Below, piece after piece: positions 21,556 to 30,167 of a stretch of DNA of 37,513 bases. How positions within the stretch are numbered: position 1 is the first letter of the stretch; every line of letters starts with the position of its first letter. The notes beneath the pieces were generated by a model. The model did not search any database, was not told the DNA's origin, and was given only the letters and a program-made list of their open reading frames with translations. The DNA comes from an uncultured Bacteroidota bacterium. GTDB taxonomy: Bacteria > Bacteroidota > Bacteroidia > Chitinophagales > Chitinophagaceae. The position numbers and the translations under genes were made by a program. Where the stretch lies: NCBI GenBank assembly GCA_903835005.1, contig CAILLK010000115.1, positions 1-37,513 of the forward strand. The letters run 5' to 3'.

Positions 21556-22914
21556 TTGATTCGCGACAACAGTCAAGACAGCCTTGGAGTAAAAACAACC
21601 GGCAGCCAGATTATCAGGCTGGCAGCGCCTATTTCGCTGGCTTTGCTCATACCCCAGCTCAATTATTTTACCAATACAATGTTCCTTGGCAGGCTTGGGC
21701 TTAGAGAGCTGGGAGTAAATGGTATTACCGGAGTATTTTACCTGATACTGAGCATGATAGGCTACGGCCTGAGCAGTGGTATGCAGATACAGATGGCCAG
21801 GCGGGCGGGCGAGGGCGATAAAAGAGGCCTTACCCAATTGCTCACCAATGGCGCTATGCTCTCCATCATGTTTTCATTGGGACTGATGTTGCTTACCCTT
21901 TGGTTTGTGCCGCTGCTTTTTGAGTTCAGCCTGCACGATTATGATAATCTGTCGCTGAGCGTAAATTTCGTTTATATACGTGTTTGGGGCCTGCCATTCC
22001 TGATGATGTGCCAGTTGCTGAGCTCTTTTTTTATATCCATCGGGCGCTCCAGGCTTTTGATATATGGCTCGCTGGTGGCAACCCTTACAAATGTTTTATT
22101 TGATTACCTGCTTATATTTGGTAAACTGGGCCTGCCCGCAATGGGTTTTAAGGGAGCTGCACTGGCTTCTGTTATAGCCGAAATATTGTATTGCCTTTCG
22201 ATGCTTGGTATGTTTTTTTATCACAATATGCACCGGCAATACCCAATTGCTGAGTACCTGTCTTTCGATTTTTCGTTGTCTCAGCGAACCCTGACAGTAG
22301 CTTCTCCGCTTATTGTGCAGTTTTTGTTCAGCATAGGCGGGTGGCTGGTATTTTTTATATTTGTTGAGCATCTGGGCGAGCAATCGCTGGCGGCATCGCA
22401 GGTGCTGCGCAATATATTCGGTATAGTGGGCATAGGCACCTGGGCGCTGGCTACCACCTGCAATACCATGGTGAGCAACCTGATAGGGCAAGGCAGGCAA
22501 AAAGAGGTAATGAAAATTATCTGGAAAATATGCAGGCTGAGTTTTGCTTATGCGCTGATCATCTGTTTGTTATTGCTGCTTTTCTCAGGAAGTTTTTTAT
22601 CCATTTATACCCACGATGCCGGGCTCATACAATTTGCGTTGCCCAGCCTGAGGGTGATAGTGGTGGCTACCCTGATAATGTCACTCTCTACTGTGGTATT
22701 TAATGGGGTAGTAGGTACAGGCAACACCATGGTTAATCTTACCATGGAGATTACCTGTGTGGCTGTTTACCTTGTTTATTGTTATATTATTATACATGTA
22801 ATGCACAGCCCCTTGTTTATCTGCTGGGGATCTGAATTCATATATTGGACCACCTTGCTGATTGGTTCAGTTTTTTACCTGAGAACAGGCAGATGGCGCG
22901 GGAAGGAGATATAG
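21556..22914 (+). CDS. MATE family multidrug/toxic compound efflux transporter
   Basis: A 452-residue inner-membrane protein with about 12 hydrophobic helices. It begins with the MATE-type IIRLAAPISLALLIPQL (residues about 19-35), followed by FLGRLGLRELGVNGITG, and contains the second-half repeat LTVASPLIVQF, consistent with cation-coupled drug/Na+ antiport. The start used is TTG at 21556. A stop lies at 21532-21534 and there is no ATG or GTG between it and TM1, so either the TTG or a rarer codon starts translation; the next Met is at residue 42, inside TM1. The gene ends convergently with the YtxJ-like gene 47 nt away. Confidence 0.85.
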   Translation: MIRDNSQDSLGVKTTGSQIIRLAAPISLALLIPQLNYFTNTMFLGRLGLRELGVNGITGVFYLILSMIGYGLSSGMQIQMARRAGEGDKRGLTQLLTNGAMLSIMFSLGLMLLTLWFVPLLFEFSLHDYDNLSLSVNFVYIRVWGLPFLMMCQLLSSFFISIGRSRLLIYGSLVATLTNVLFDYLLIFGKLGLPAMGFKGAALASVIAEILYCLSMLGMFFYHNMHRQYPIAEYLSFDFSLSQRTLTVASPLIVQFLFSIGGWLVFFIFVEHLGEQSLAASQVLRNIFGIVGIGTWALATTCNTMVSNLIGQGRQKEVMKIIWKICRLSFAYALIICLLLLLFSGSFLSIYTHDAGLIQFALPSLRVIVVATLIMSLSTVVFNGVVGTGNTMVNLTMEITCVAVYLVYCYIIIHVMHSPLFICWGSEFIYWTTLLIGSVFYLRTGRWRGKEI

Positions 22915-22918
22915 GCTG

Positions 22919-22959
22919 GGAGTTTGGAGTTAGGAGTTTGGAATTTGAATTTGGAGTTT
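22919..22959. repeat. Short heptamer array between convergent genes
   Basis: Units GGAGTTT, GGAGTTA, GGAGTTT, GGAATTT, GAATTT and GGAGTTT follow one another between the MATE and YtxJ stops. It is a short imperfect heptamer repeat and fills nearly the whole 47-bp gap. Confidence 0.6.
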
Positions 22960-22961
22960 GT

Positions 22962-23336
22962 TTAGTTGGTTAAACGTTCTGTTTCCGGTTCTGGTTTTGC
23001 GGAGATTGCTTCAGCAACGATCTTCTCCACAGTAATGCCGTAATGGCTTACATTAAAGGTGCATTCACCATTTTTAATAATGAGTATTTGGGGCGACTGA
23101 TGATATACCTTAAAATCTTCAGCTATCTGGCTGGATACCGGTCGGTAAGTGATGAGGTCGAGATAATAAAACAGTACTTCATCGGGGAGCGGGTCTTGTT
23201 CCAGCCTGGTTTTAGCCATGCTGCTTATTGAGCAGCGTGTGCTGTGCTTGAAGATGACAACAGGTTGTAATTTGCTTTGTTCTTTTATCTGTTCGAGTTG
23301 CTGCAGATCGGTGAGTTCAATCCAGTTCATGTTCAT
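22962..23336 (-). CDS. YtxJ-like bacillithiol system redox-active protein
   Basis: A 124-residue thioredoxin-fold protein of the DUF2847/YtxJ family, monothiol bacilliredoxin-like. The active-site segment is FKHSTRCSIS with Cys35, followed by VLFYYLDLITYRPVS and SPQILIIKNG (cis-Pro loop). The predicted role is de-bacillithiolation of cytosolic proteins, and its presence suggests the organism makes bacillithiol. Met3 is an alternative start, but the first ATG at 23336 lies 4 nt downstream of an exact -7 box, which favours it. The gene is monocistronic and ends convergently with the MATE gene. Confidence 0.8.
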   Translation of the reverse strand: MNMNWIELTDLQQLEQIKEQSKLQPVVIFKHSTRCSISSMAKTRLEQDPLPDEVLFYYLDLITYRPVSSQIAEDFKVYHQSPQILIIKNGECTFNVSHYGITVEKIVAEAISAKPEPETERLTN

Positions 23337-23340
23337 AGAG

Positions 23341-23348
23341 CAAATATA
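23341..23348 (-). promoter_or_regulatory. -7 box 4 nt before the YtxJ-like ATG
   Basis: On the minus strand TATATTTG (23348 to 23341) matches TAnnTTTG, followed by CTCT and the ATG at 23336. No recognisable -33 element. Leaderless transcription is predicted. Confidence 0.5.
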
Positions 23349-23414
23349 TAAGATTCAGGGTTTTTATGGATTAAAATGTAAAAATTTTCCGTCAGTTTAT
23401 TGCCCTGGTTTATA

Positions 23415-23422
23415 TATCTTTG
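23415..23422 (+). promoter_or_regulatory. -7 box upstream of the Big/PKD repeat protein
   Basis: TATCTTTG matches TAnnTTTG. The predicted start near 23427 gives a leader of about 41 nt before the ATG at 23468. It lies 67 nt from the divergent YtxJ-like promoter. Confidence 0.5.
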
Positions 23423-23467
23423 TTAACTTATTTCAGCATTATTCTTCAACTTTTAAAGAGTATAACT

Positions 23468-25492
23468 ATGAAAACCTTACTGATATTCCTTGTCAGCTTT
23501 TTTGCCTTCAGCCAGGCTTTTGCAATTGCTCCCATAACAGGGGATTCGAGTGTATGCCAGGGACTGACCGCAATTGTTACTGATTCAACACCTGGTGGAA
23601 CCTGGAGCAGCAGCAATCCGGCAATAGCTGCAATAGGCTCTTCAACCGGTATTGTTACAGGACTATCAGTCGGTACCGTTCTATTAACTTATACGGTTGG
23701 GTCCGGTTTTGTAATAAGGCCCTTTAATATTTATCCTTTATATCCGATATCGGGGCCAGGTTTCCTTTGTACCTTATTTGGATTAATACTTACTAATCCT
23801 GCGCCTTCAGGAGTATGGACTAGCAGTGACTCATTGAGCCTTGGAATAACATATGCCTTCGGAACAACAATTGATACTGCAGCAATCATCGGCATAGCGC
23901 CAGGAATTGATACCATTTTCTATACGCTACCTACAGGCTGTACGTCAATGAAAGTAATCACTGTTTCCCCATCTCCTATACCGATTCTCGGATTAAACCA
24001 TGTATGTGCCGGAACTTCCGGAACATTATCTGATGCAGTGTCAGGAGGGGTGTGGAGCAGCAGCGCCCCGGCAATTGCCACAATAGGCACTGCAAGCGGA
24101 GTTGATGCGGGGATTGCGCTGGGAGTTACCAATATCACCTATACACTCGGGCCAGGCTGCTATGCAGTGATGCCATTAACCGTAAATCCTGTTCCAGGCG
24201 CTATAGCCGGCCCATCAACCGTATGTGCGCTTGATTCAATACTATTGACCAATGCAGATGCCGGAGGGATATGGAGCAGCAGTAATACTGCTGTAGCTAC
24301 TGCAGGAACAACTTTCGGTAATGTAACAGGTGTGAGTGCAGGTGTAGCCACTATTTCTTATTACTTCGATCCGACCTGTTATGTTACTATGCCGGTTACC
24401 GTAAATCCGGCTCCAATGCTTTCCAGCCCACTCACAGCTACTTTTTGCAGCGGATTTTTGTTTACCTACGTCCCTTCAGGTACAATGCCCGGAACAACAT
24501 TTACATGGAGCAGGGCCGCAGTACCTGGTATCAGCAATCCGGCGGCCACCGGTACCGGAACTATCAGCGAAACATTGATCAGTACTTCTGCAAGCCCGGT
24601 AGTGGTAACTTATTCCTATTTTATGAATGGCGGAGGTTGTTTCAATACACAATCAGTATTGGTAACGGTTAATCCGATACCTTCTTTATCCAGTTCACTA
24701 ACCCCGCCTGATTTATGCGACAGCACCATATTTAATTATACCCCAATGAGCGGAATTACGGGAACTTTATTTACCTGGGGCAGGGCAGCTATATCGGGGA
24801 TACTTGAAGCCGCCACCAGTGGTGCAGGCAACCCTAATGAACAACTGATCAATACCAGTACTTTGCCCTTACCAGTGTCCTATGTGTATGCGTTATCAGC
24901 ATCGGGTTGCAGCAATCTGGATACGGTTACTGTTACAGTTAACCCCACTCCATTATTGTCAAGTACGTTTACTCCTCCTTCTCAATGCAATACGCTACCG
25001 TTTAATTATTTACCAACCAGTGCCACACCAGGTGTTACTGATATTTGGAACCGCTCCCCGATCCTTGGCATAACTCCACCGAGTTCATCCGGATCAGGTA
25101 GTATTTCGGAATATATTACCAATACTACAACAGGGCCAATAAATGTATCTTATTATATCAGGCTGTCGGTTGATGGCTGCGCTAATTCATTTGCTCAAGG
25201 TATTACGTTTACTTTGATGCCATGCTCGGCACTTTTAGGCGTTGCAAACAGTTTGACTCCTGAAGCACAGGATATTTCCCCTAACCCAACAACCGGTGAA
25301 ATCAATATTACCGGACTCAACGGGGCAAGCTCGCTGAAGGTATTTAATCTGTTGGGTCAGGGGGTGTTATCGACAACCCTCAGCAAGAATAATGAGACTG
25401 TGGATATTCGCTCATTGAGTCAGGGTATTTATATTTTCCGTGTTCAATCAGCAAATGGTTTGATTGAAAATTTCAGGATTGTAAAAGAATAG
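23468..25492 (+). CDS. Secreted T9SS protein with four Big-like and three PKD-like repeats
   Basis: A 674-residue protein from the ATG at 23468 (MKTLLIFLVSFFAFSQAFA signal peptide). The upstream extension to 23420 overlaps the promoter and is rejected. Residues about 23-310 hold four Ig-like repeats of about 60 residues with a Cys and a GGxWSSSNPAIATIG core, reminiscent of Big_2/bacterial Ig folds. Residues about 315-575 hold three PKD-like repeats of about 85-90 residues with LSSxLTPPxxCxxxxFNY and (F)TWxRAAVPGI cores. The final 75 residues (ISPNPTTGEINI, LSQGIYIFRV) form a type A T9SS sorting domain. Such proteins are usually surface-bound stalks or adhesins; no catalytic domain is seen. 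The 264-bp gap to the next gene holds nothing I can support. Confidence 0.85.
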   Translation: MKTLLIFLVSFFAFSQAFAIAPITGDSSVCQGLTAIVTDSTPGGTWSSSNPAIAAIGSSTGIVTGLSVGTVLLTYTVGSGFVIRPFNIYPLYPISGPGFLCTLFGLILTNPAPSGVWTSSDSLSLGITYAFGTTIDTAAIIGIAPGIDTIFYTLPTGCTSMKVITVSPSPIPILGLNHVCAGTSGTLSDAVSGGVWSSSAPAIATIGTASGVDAGIALGVTNITYTLGPGCYAVMPLTVNPVPGAIAGPSTVCALDSILLTNADAGGIWSSSNTAVATAGTTFGNVTGVSAGVATISYYFDPTCYVTMPVTVNPAPMLSSPLTATFCSGFLFTYVPSGTMPGTTFTWSRAAVPGISNPAATGTGTISETLISTSASPVVVTYSYFMNGGGCFNTQSVLVTVNPIPSLSSSLTPPDLCDSTIFNYTPMSGITGTLFTWGRAAISGILEAATSGAGNPNEQLINTSTLPLPVSYVYALSASGCSNLDTVTVTVNPTPLLSSTFTPPSQCNTLPFNYLPTSATPGVTDIWNRSPILGITPPSSSGSGSISEYITNTTTGPINVSYYIRLSVDGCANSFAQGITFTLMPCSALLGVANSLTPEAQDISPNPTTGEINITGLNGASSLKVFNLLGQGVLSTTLSKNNETVDIRSLSQGIYIFRVQSANGLIENFRIVKE

Positions 25493-25755
25493 CTTCATAA
25501 AATACTTCTGTTCCGTATTTATTAATCAGATAATCAATTGATGTACTAATTGCTGATTTTGCTGCCATCACATTCGCTGACTTCAGCAACGGCGAAGTAG
25601 TCAATTGAAAGACAATAAACCTATAATCATTTAGGGATTACCATCGAACCAATTAAAATCAGCTTAAAAGTACCAGATAAGTCTTCATCAGACCAGTCTG
25701 AATGATACTAAGTATTAAAGCTTTATTGTGTAAATGCAACAGGGCGCAGAAGCTA

Positions 25756-26436
25756 TTAATTTCCGTCGGATATTTTATGGCGGCATTTGCCCAGCATCAG
25801 GTTCAGATCAATACCAAGTGCGCTGCTGTTGCGGGTAGCCATGCAGAATATACCGGTTGATACTCCGATGTATTCGGAGAACGGAAACTCATAGGTAGGA
25901 TTAAATAATAATCCTGAAGCACCATTGCTGACTATGGAATAGGTGTAATTTATCTGGTTGTTTGTAAAGTTTTTCTGCGTACCGTTGGTTTCTGCCTGAT
26001 AAGGATAGGCGCTGCCCGAATAGGTTGAAAAATACTGTGGCGTCGCTACAGTGCCGAAACAAATACCTCCGCGGAGCAACAATCTCGTCTTCCAGTTACG
26101 GGCTAATATAGCTTTTCCTATCATCAGGCCGAACATGTTAGATGTTTGCTGCGGATAGGCGCTGGATGGAAAGCCAATGCTTAACGGTGCAGATATGCCA
26201 TCGGGCAGGTATGGAGTATTCCGGCTGCACATATAGTAGCCGCCGGTAAGTACATATTTCTGATAGACAATGAGATTGAGGGCCGCTTTTATACAGGTCT
26301 GGTTGCCTATAACGTCGCCCACCTCGGCATAATAATAAGTGCCTGCCGTAAGATACCTGTTCTGTGCACTGCATAATGCAGTATTCATAACCAGTATTGC
26401 AACTAACAGAGTATTTAAAAGCTTCTTATTCCCCAT
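25756..26436 (-). CDS. Exported protein of unknown family, possible outer-membrane beta-barrel
   Basis: A 226-residue protein with a signal peptide (residues 1-24, ending ALCSAQ). The mature part has alternating hydrophobic and polar segments with many Tyr and Gly (YLTAGTYYYAEVG, YVLTGGYYMC, FGLMIGKAILARNWKTRLLLRGGICFG) and ends GIDLNLMLGKCRHK, a pattern that suits an outer-membrane beta-barrel of eight or so strands. I do not recognise a named family. It stands alone on the minus strand and its 3' end faces the Big/PKD protein. Confidence 0.6.
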   Translation of the reverse strand: MGNKKLLNTLLVAILVMNTALCSAQNRYLTAGTYYYAEVGDVIGNQTCIKAALNLIVYQKYVLTGGYYMCSRNTPYLPDGISAPLSIGFPSSAYPQQTSNMFGLMIGKAILARNWKTRLLLRGGICFGTVATPQYFSTYSGSAYPYQAETNGTQKNFTNNQINYTYSIVSNGASGLLFNPTYEFPFSEYIGVSTGIFCMATRNSSALGIDLNLMLGKCRHKISDGN

Positions 26437-26768
26437 ACAGATAATTTTATGGCTTAAAAGTAATTATTATTTTGATTTTTGTATTTGACTAAAGGCAGTT
26501 TCTTATAAAATTATAGCTGTAAAAATCAGTCTCTTAAATAAAGCAGTCATCTGCCGCATTCTGATATTGGTATGAAGAAATTGGATTTGCAATTATCACA
26601 TTACCTAGGACTTGATGCTATGCAATGAAAAATTTCCGGCAATGGAGTAGCGTAGAAACCGGGACTAAAATAAGCCTGTCACAAAATAATTTTATAGCCT
26701 TAAATCAGTTGAAACCGAATTATACCACTCAAAGTTCGGTCAATGGTCGTGGCATGAATCCCTGTCCT
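26437..26768. other. Intergenic stretch without a supported gene
   Basis: About 332 AT-rich bases between two minus-strand genes. A long plus-strand frame starting at 26625 runs antisense through the 3' end of the next gene and is a shadow of its codon usage. A frame of 18 codons at 26572-26628 has no support. I found no hairpin followed by a T-run and no exact -7 box for the 26436 gene. Confidence 0.4.
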
Positions 26769-28757
26769 TTACCGGATCAATGTAAGGTCGCCTTTATATC
26801 TATAGGTTTTTCCGTTTTCCCTTTCTACAATAATGTAGTAGTTATAAACACCCATATCCTGCGGCTCACCATTAAACTTACCATCCCATCCTTTATTGTT
26901 GTCGGTTGTTTTGCATACCAGTTGCCCCCAGCGGTTGTAGATATTCATTTCTACCAGTTTGCCGTAGCGCAGATTGGCAACCCTGAATACGTCATTCAGG
27001 CCATCTTCATTGGGCGTAAAAGCCGATGGTATTACTTCATAGGTTGTGGCAATATCTATGGTTACCTGTGCGGTGTCCAGGCAGCCATACTGATTATATC
27101 CATACACAGTATAGGTAGTATTAATCAAGGGATCGGCAATAGGATTGTTTATGTTTGCATTACTCAGAGTGCCATTATCAGGGGTCCAGTACCAAAGCAC
27201 CGCTCCATCGGCATTCAACCGGATACTGTCGCCGTAATTGATGGTGGCATCGGCAGTTACATTGGTCATAAAATGTACCAGACTTATGGTACTAACCTGC
27301 AGGCTGGCGGTGTCTTTGGCATGGCAGCCATACATATCAGTTACCGTCACAGTATAAACGGTAGTGACCGGAGCTGTAGAAATTGTTGAATCGCAATTGG
27401 TACAAGACAAATTCAGGGCCGGGGTCCATACATAGTTAACGCCTCCGGAGGCGGTAAGGGTACCCATAGGATTATAACAATCAGTTACTGCCCCGGTGGT
27501 ATGAATATCTGGTAATGCCTTTACCGTAATAGTGTAGCCGTTGGTTTGTGTGCCTGACAGCGGGCAGGCATTATCTTTGAAAGTGAGATAAAATATGTAA
27601 TTTCCCGGTGAAACGTTGGTTGAAGTCCAGCTGAAAGTACAGGACGGGTGATTAGTGGTATTGTTGAGAATATTTAGTGTAGCGCCCGGGGGAAGCCCGC
27701 TTGAGGTTACCGTAATCTGGTTATTTGTATCGGCTTCAGTGGGATTGATAAATAATGTATAGGCTCCTGAATCTACGCAGATATCGAAATGGGCACTATC
27801 GGACAAAATACCTGCAGATGCAGTATTGATATAGCCCGTAGGCGGGATATCGGTACAGGTGATAACCAGAAAAGTCATCTCGCGCTGGCAACTCCCTACA
27901 AAAGCCCCATGCCTGAACTCATCTACATTATAAACTACCAGTGCACGCTGAAGCACATTGGGAACAAAAGATATCTGCCCTGAATTTTTATCGAAAGTAA
28001 AACTGCCCGGGACAACGGACAGAGGGGCTGCTCCGCTGAAAGGAGGCAAATAAGTAACAGGTGAAAACGTACCTGAGCAATCGGCTACACCGCTGATGCC
28101 TGTTATCAGCGAAAAAGACAGACTGTCGCCATCAGGGTCAACCGCCGCCGGATTATAACCATCATTGTTGTTATTGCAAAAGAATGGAACAGGGTCAGTG
28201 GTCATAACAGCACTGGAGTTATGATTTACCAGATTATTCAAGGTATCGGAGATCTGAATAGCCGATCCGGGTGCAATATTGGTAATTGCGGCAGCACGGC
28301 CCGCAATATTGCCACTACCCATGGCACCTGTAAACGTAAAGCTCCAGGTAGCAGACGCATAGGGAAGGGTGTATTGAGCGCTGTAAACAAATTTTTTTAT
28401 TCCGGGAATGGCATAAGAAATATTGGTGCATTGCGTGCTGTCCTTATCGGCGGGGCAAACCGGGGTTATCTCCACTCCTGAATCGGGGGCTTGAATCTGA
28501 AGGTCGAGGGTATCTCCAAACCTGTTATCGTCCTGTATGCATATTTTGGGATAACAGGTGGGTAGTGTAGAAAAGGCGGCAGCGCTTGCAGGGCCGCAAT
28601 CGCCATACGCAATAAGTGTTATAGTATAAGTATTGCCACTGACATAAGTATATATGAGATCCATTCCCACTATATGTGAGGCGTACAGTTTCCCACCCGG
28701 GATTAGTGATAAGGCGAAGAAAAAAGACATAATGATCCGGTTCAGGTAAATCTTCAT
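26769..28757 (-). CDS. Gliding motility-associated/CHU_C domain protein (T9SS type B cargo)
   Basis: A 662-residue exported protein with a signal peptide (ending GKLYASHIVG, about residue 26). The N-terminal ~380 residues form a conserved Bacteroidota module (SHIVGMDLIYTYVSGNTYTITLIAYGDC, with Cys-rich loops, DPDGDSLSFSLITG) found in large surface proteins. Two short PKD/SprB-like repeats follow (about 430-570, ending TVTVTDMYGCHA and TTYTVYGYNQYGCLD). The last 90 residues, beginning SAFTPNEDGLNDVFRV and ending YRYKGDLTLIR, are the CHU_C/gliding motility C-terminal domain, the type B T9SS signal. A surface role is likely; the ligand is unknown. Confidence 0.87.
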   Translation of the reverse strand: MKIYLNRIIMSFFFALSLIPGGKLYASHIVGMDLIYTYVSGNTYTITLIAYGDCGPASAAAFSTLPTCYPKICIQDDNRFGDTLDLQIQAPDSGVEITPVCPADKDSTQCTNISYAIPGIKKFVYSAQYTLPYASATWSFTFTGAMGSGNIAGRAAAITNIAPGSAIQISDTLNNLVNHNSSAVMTTDPVPFFCNNNNDGYNPAAVDPDGDSLSFSLITGISGVADCSGTFSPVTYLPPFSGAAPLSVVPGSFTFDKNSGQISFVPNVLQRALVVYNVDEFRHGAFVGSCQREMTFLVITCTDIPPTGYINTASAGILSDSAHFDICVDSGAYTLFINPTEADTNNQITVTSSGLPPGATLNILNNTTNHPSCTFSWTSTNVSPGNYIFYLTFKDNACPLSGTQTNGYTITVKALPDIHTTGAVTDCYNPMGTLTASGGVNYVWTPALNLSCTNCDSTISTAPVTTVYTVTVTDMYGCHAKDTASLQVSTISLVHFMTNVTADATINYGDSIRLNADGAVLWYWTPDNGTLSNANINNPIADPLINTTYTVYGYNQYGCLDTAQVTIDIATTYEVIPSAFTPNEDGLNDVFRVANLRYGKLVEMNIYNRWGQLVCKTTDNNKGWDGKFNGEPQDMGVYNYYIIVERENGKTYRYKGDLTLIR

Positions 28758-29144
28758 AGTGTAAATTTAAATTGATAATTTCATATATCAATAGTTTTCT
28801 AAAAAAACAGATTTATAGTAGATCGCTCATATACAAGACATTATTAGATTTGAAAAGGTTGGGGGAAACCCTGTAACTCAGAAGGAAGCCAGAAGAGTAG
28901 ATTCTGATCATAGTAATAGCCTTAATGCTAGGTTTATTTGGCGGGCAATTGAAATTTGTGGCATGTAAGAATTGAGCATAAATATTCCGGCCATTTTCTT
29001 TATGTTCAATAATCGGCAGTTAAATTTTTGCTGGCAGAATATTAGTGTTTAATTAACAGCCGGCTTTCATTATTCCCGACTTATTAAATTGTGGGTTGAA
29101 GGCTCAATAAACTTAAATAAATATTTTAATTTAATCTGCTGTGT
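28758..29144. other. Intergenic stretch of about 387 bases, nothing recognisable
   Basis: AT-rich sequence between two minus-strand transcription units. A near -7 box (TAAATTTA on the minus strand close to the ATG at 28757) is one base off consensus. No gene, RNA, repeat or clear terminator is visible. Confidence 0.4.
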
Positions 29145-30167
29145 TCATTTTGAGGCGTTGGTACTGTCGGTAATGGCTTTAAATTTTTCTTGCACAAGAT
29201 GCCCGAATTGAACTGATCCCCGGATATTGAAATGAGTAATATCATAAAAATTTTCTGTCCCTTTCAGAGGGTAACCATCTATAAAAAGGACATTATTGTT
29301 CCGGCAAAAATCTGCCAGTAAATTTCTGAATTCTTTAAAGAAAGCATCTGTAGTCCGGCTTTTTTTTATTCTGGAAATATCTAAGCCATTAATGTTTGTG
29401 TAATTCCCGAATGGTGTGGGTTGGGATATGAAAACGGGTATGGCGCCAGTATTAACAATTGCATTTTTGAGCGACATTAACTGGTAGCCGGATTTGATAA
29501 AAATGTTTTTTGTGTTATCAGCAAATTCACCATTGTTTGTATGTGGCATATTATTCCAATCCACTTTTCTATGCCCTATCTCCAGGCTGTTATTCAATTT
29601 TGATAAATAGAAAGGTATAATTACGGATCGGAATAAAGCAAGTTGTTTCAGCTTATTTATAAGGCGGCTTGATTTGCCTGTTTTGGGCGCCAGGGTTTTA
29701 TCATTGAAGGGGTTGACCAGTACTACGATGTACTTTGGTTTAATATAATTTAGCCTCTTTATACATTCTATCCATTCATAGCTGCCACTGCCATCTATGC
29801 CACAATTGTTGAACCAGTAATTACTGCCAGAGAATGCGGTTGATATCCAGGTGCTGTCCTGAGGTATATAGAGTGATTGTGTAGTGCTTGAGCCTATGAA
29901 CAATATTTTATCTCTGCTGATGGTGTCTGACCAGTTTTCGCCAAGGAAACCGATATTATTATAATGGACTGTAAGTGTTTTTGGTAATTCAGGGATGAAA
30001 TCGTTGTGATAGATACGGGTCAGGTTATTATACCCATCGCTGCTTCTTGTCTTGGCCGGGTTATAAACCTGGAATGACAAAGCTATTATCAGGAACCCCA
30101 GAAATCCAAAGAGCAGGAATTTCAGGGTAAAACGGATTTTAGAACTGGAAATAGATAAATTGTTCAT
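29145..30167 (-). CDS. SGNH hydrolase-like membrane-anchored protein partnered with MBOAT
   Basis: A 340-residue protein from the ATG at 30167 (MNNLSISSSK); an earlier in-frame start at 30200 is possible but deepens the overlap with the upstream gene. One N-terminal transmembrane helix (about 15-33) anchors it, with the catalytic domain in the periplasm. GSSTT at 92-96 is the SGNH block I Ser motif, and Asp309-x-x-His312 is the block V dyad. It resembles AlgJ/AlgX-type acetyl-transfer or esterase partners of AlgI-like MBOAT proteins. It overlaps the MBOAT gene by 29 nt and is certainly co-transcribed. AT-rich by eye. The acceptor polysaccharide is not known. Confidence 0.7.
   Translation of the reverse strand: MNNLSISSSKIRFTLKFLLFGFLGFLIIALSFQVYNPAKTRSSDGYNNLTRIYHNDFIPELPKTLTVHYNNIGFLGENWSDTISRDKILFIGSSTTQSLYIPQDSTWISTAFSGSNYWFNNCGIDGSGSYEWIECIKRLNYIKPKYIVVLVNPFNDKTLAPKTGKSSRLINKLKQLALFRSVIIPFYLSKLNNSLEIGHRKVDWNNMPHTNNGEFADNTKNIFIKSGYQLMSLKNAIVNTGAIPVFISQPTPFGNYTNINGLDISRIKKSRTTDAFFKEFRNLLADFCRNNNVLFIDGYPLKGTENFYDITHFNIRGSVQFGHLVQEKFKAITDSTNASK

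Noticed and set aside
23420-23467. Upstream extension of the Big/PKD protein
   Set aside because: It overlaps the -7 box; MKTLLIFLVSFF at 23468 is a classic signal peptide start.
26625-27389. 254-codon plus-strand ORF
   Set aside because: It overlaps antisense the 3' half of the CHU_C gene and shows no family features.
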